Position numbers and translations under genes: made by a program | In this document: positions 5,203 to 5,401 of the stretch, one piece after another | How positions within the stretch are numbered: position 1 is the stretch's first letter | Layout of the letters: the number at the start of each line of letters is the position of its first letter | The notes under the pieces: generated by a model | Told to the model about the DNA's origin: nothing | Databases searched by the model: none | What the model saw: the letters and a program-made list of their open reading frames with translations, nothing else | NCBI GenBank assembly: GCA_021793945.1 | Contig: JAJYRT010000127.1 | Coordinates: 1-5,401 of the forward strand | From: Thermoplasmata archaeon | GTDB lineage: Archaea; Thermoplasmatota; Thermoplasmata; Thermoplasmatales; Thermoplasmataceae | Direction: 5' to 3' | DNA: 5,401 nucleotides

Positions 5203-5401
5203 TCAGTGAAACTTCAGCATCTTGGTGCTGGTCGACAACGGTATCTCACCCTTCGGTTCTATTCCCAGCCCGGATCCATCTGGTGCAATGGAATTCTTGT
5301 CTATCTTCCCGTGGAAAGAGAAAATTCCCGGTATCTCGTTCGGAGGAGTTTCAACCAAAGTTTTGCCATCATATGAACATGCGAGGTTAGCGCTCGCTAT
5401 T
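5203..5401 (-). CDS. Partial: C-terminus of a probable enolase-superfamily (MR/MLE) sugar-acid dehydratase
   Basis: Only the last 65 residues lie in the window; the gene continues beyond position 5401. The frame is open up to the window edge and ends with TGA at 5205-5203. The sequence contains LVETPP (about 15-20 of the visible part), a glycine after a hydrophobic stretch (FHGKID), and APDGSGLGIE (39-48). These resemble the C-terminal strand of mandelate racemase/muconate lactonizing enzymes, where PDGPGLGxE is common. Sugar-acid dehydratases of this superfamily (gluconate, galactonate, fuconate, rhamnonate) fit the neighbours. The catalytic barrel residues are outside the window, so neither substrate nor activity can be stated. 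Another family cannot be excluded from this fragment. Confidence 0.6.
   Translation of the reverse strand, partial: IASANLACSYDGKTLVETPPNEIPGIFSFHGKIDKNSIAPDGSGLGIEPKGEIPLSTSTKMLKFH

Noticed and set aside
1..5401. CRISPR array, insertion sequence, C/D box RNA or riboswitch
   Set aside because: No regularly spaced repeats, no transposase, no paired C (RTGATGA) and D (CTGA) boxes in the gaps, and the leaderless starts leave no room for a riboswitch.

Overview
The window looks archaeal, most likely Thermoplasmatales or a related thermoacidophilic euryarchaeon (inference, no database search). The tRNA lacks an encoded CCA. Genes at the head of transcripts appear leaderless, with a TATA-like box about 24 bp before the ATG, while the internal operon gene has a GGAGGTG-type Shine-Dalgarno. 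The protein set (Ldh2-type dehydrogenase, split UxaA dehydratase, sugar-porter-like MFS, enolase-superfamily dehydratase) fits a heterotroph using sugar acids or hydroxyacids.

Layout. 44-116 is tRNA-Val(CAC). 117-338 has no gene, and its last part holds a promoter for an Ldh2-family NAD(P)-dependent 2-hydroxyacid dehydrogenase (339-1373, +). The convergent gap 1374-1571 contains a perfect 7-bp inverted repeat and a T-rich terminator for the gene that follows. An MFS transporter is on the minus strand (1572-2939). A compact divergent promoter region (2940-3052) separates it from a two-gene operon encoding the SAF-domain small subunit (3053-3337) and the large subunit (3337-4488) of a UxaA/SuyAB-type dehydratase/lyase, joined by a TGATG overlap. 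A GntR/FCD regulator follows (4540-5199). The window ends in the C-terminus of a convergent minus-strand gene (5203-5401), probably an enolase-superfamily sugar-acid dehydratase.

How the genes may work together (inference): the MFS protein imports an acidic sugar or hydroxyacid, the UxaA-type enzyme and the enolase-superfamily enzyme dehydrate it or related acids, the Ldh2 enzyme oxidises or reduces a 2-hydroxy/2-keto acid of the pathway, and the GntR/FCD protein senses an acid metabolite. A nearly identical 15-16 nt element at the same distance from the ldh2-like and uxaA-like start codons suggests shared control. An Ldh2-family dehydrogenase beside a SuyAB-type lyase also allows sulfolactate as substrate, but this cannot be decided from sequence.

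No CRISPR array, insertion sequence or clearly unprecedented system was seen. The most unusual points are the loss of cysteines in the dehydratase large subunit, the shared promoter element, and an atypical metal site in the regulator.
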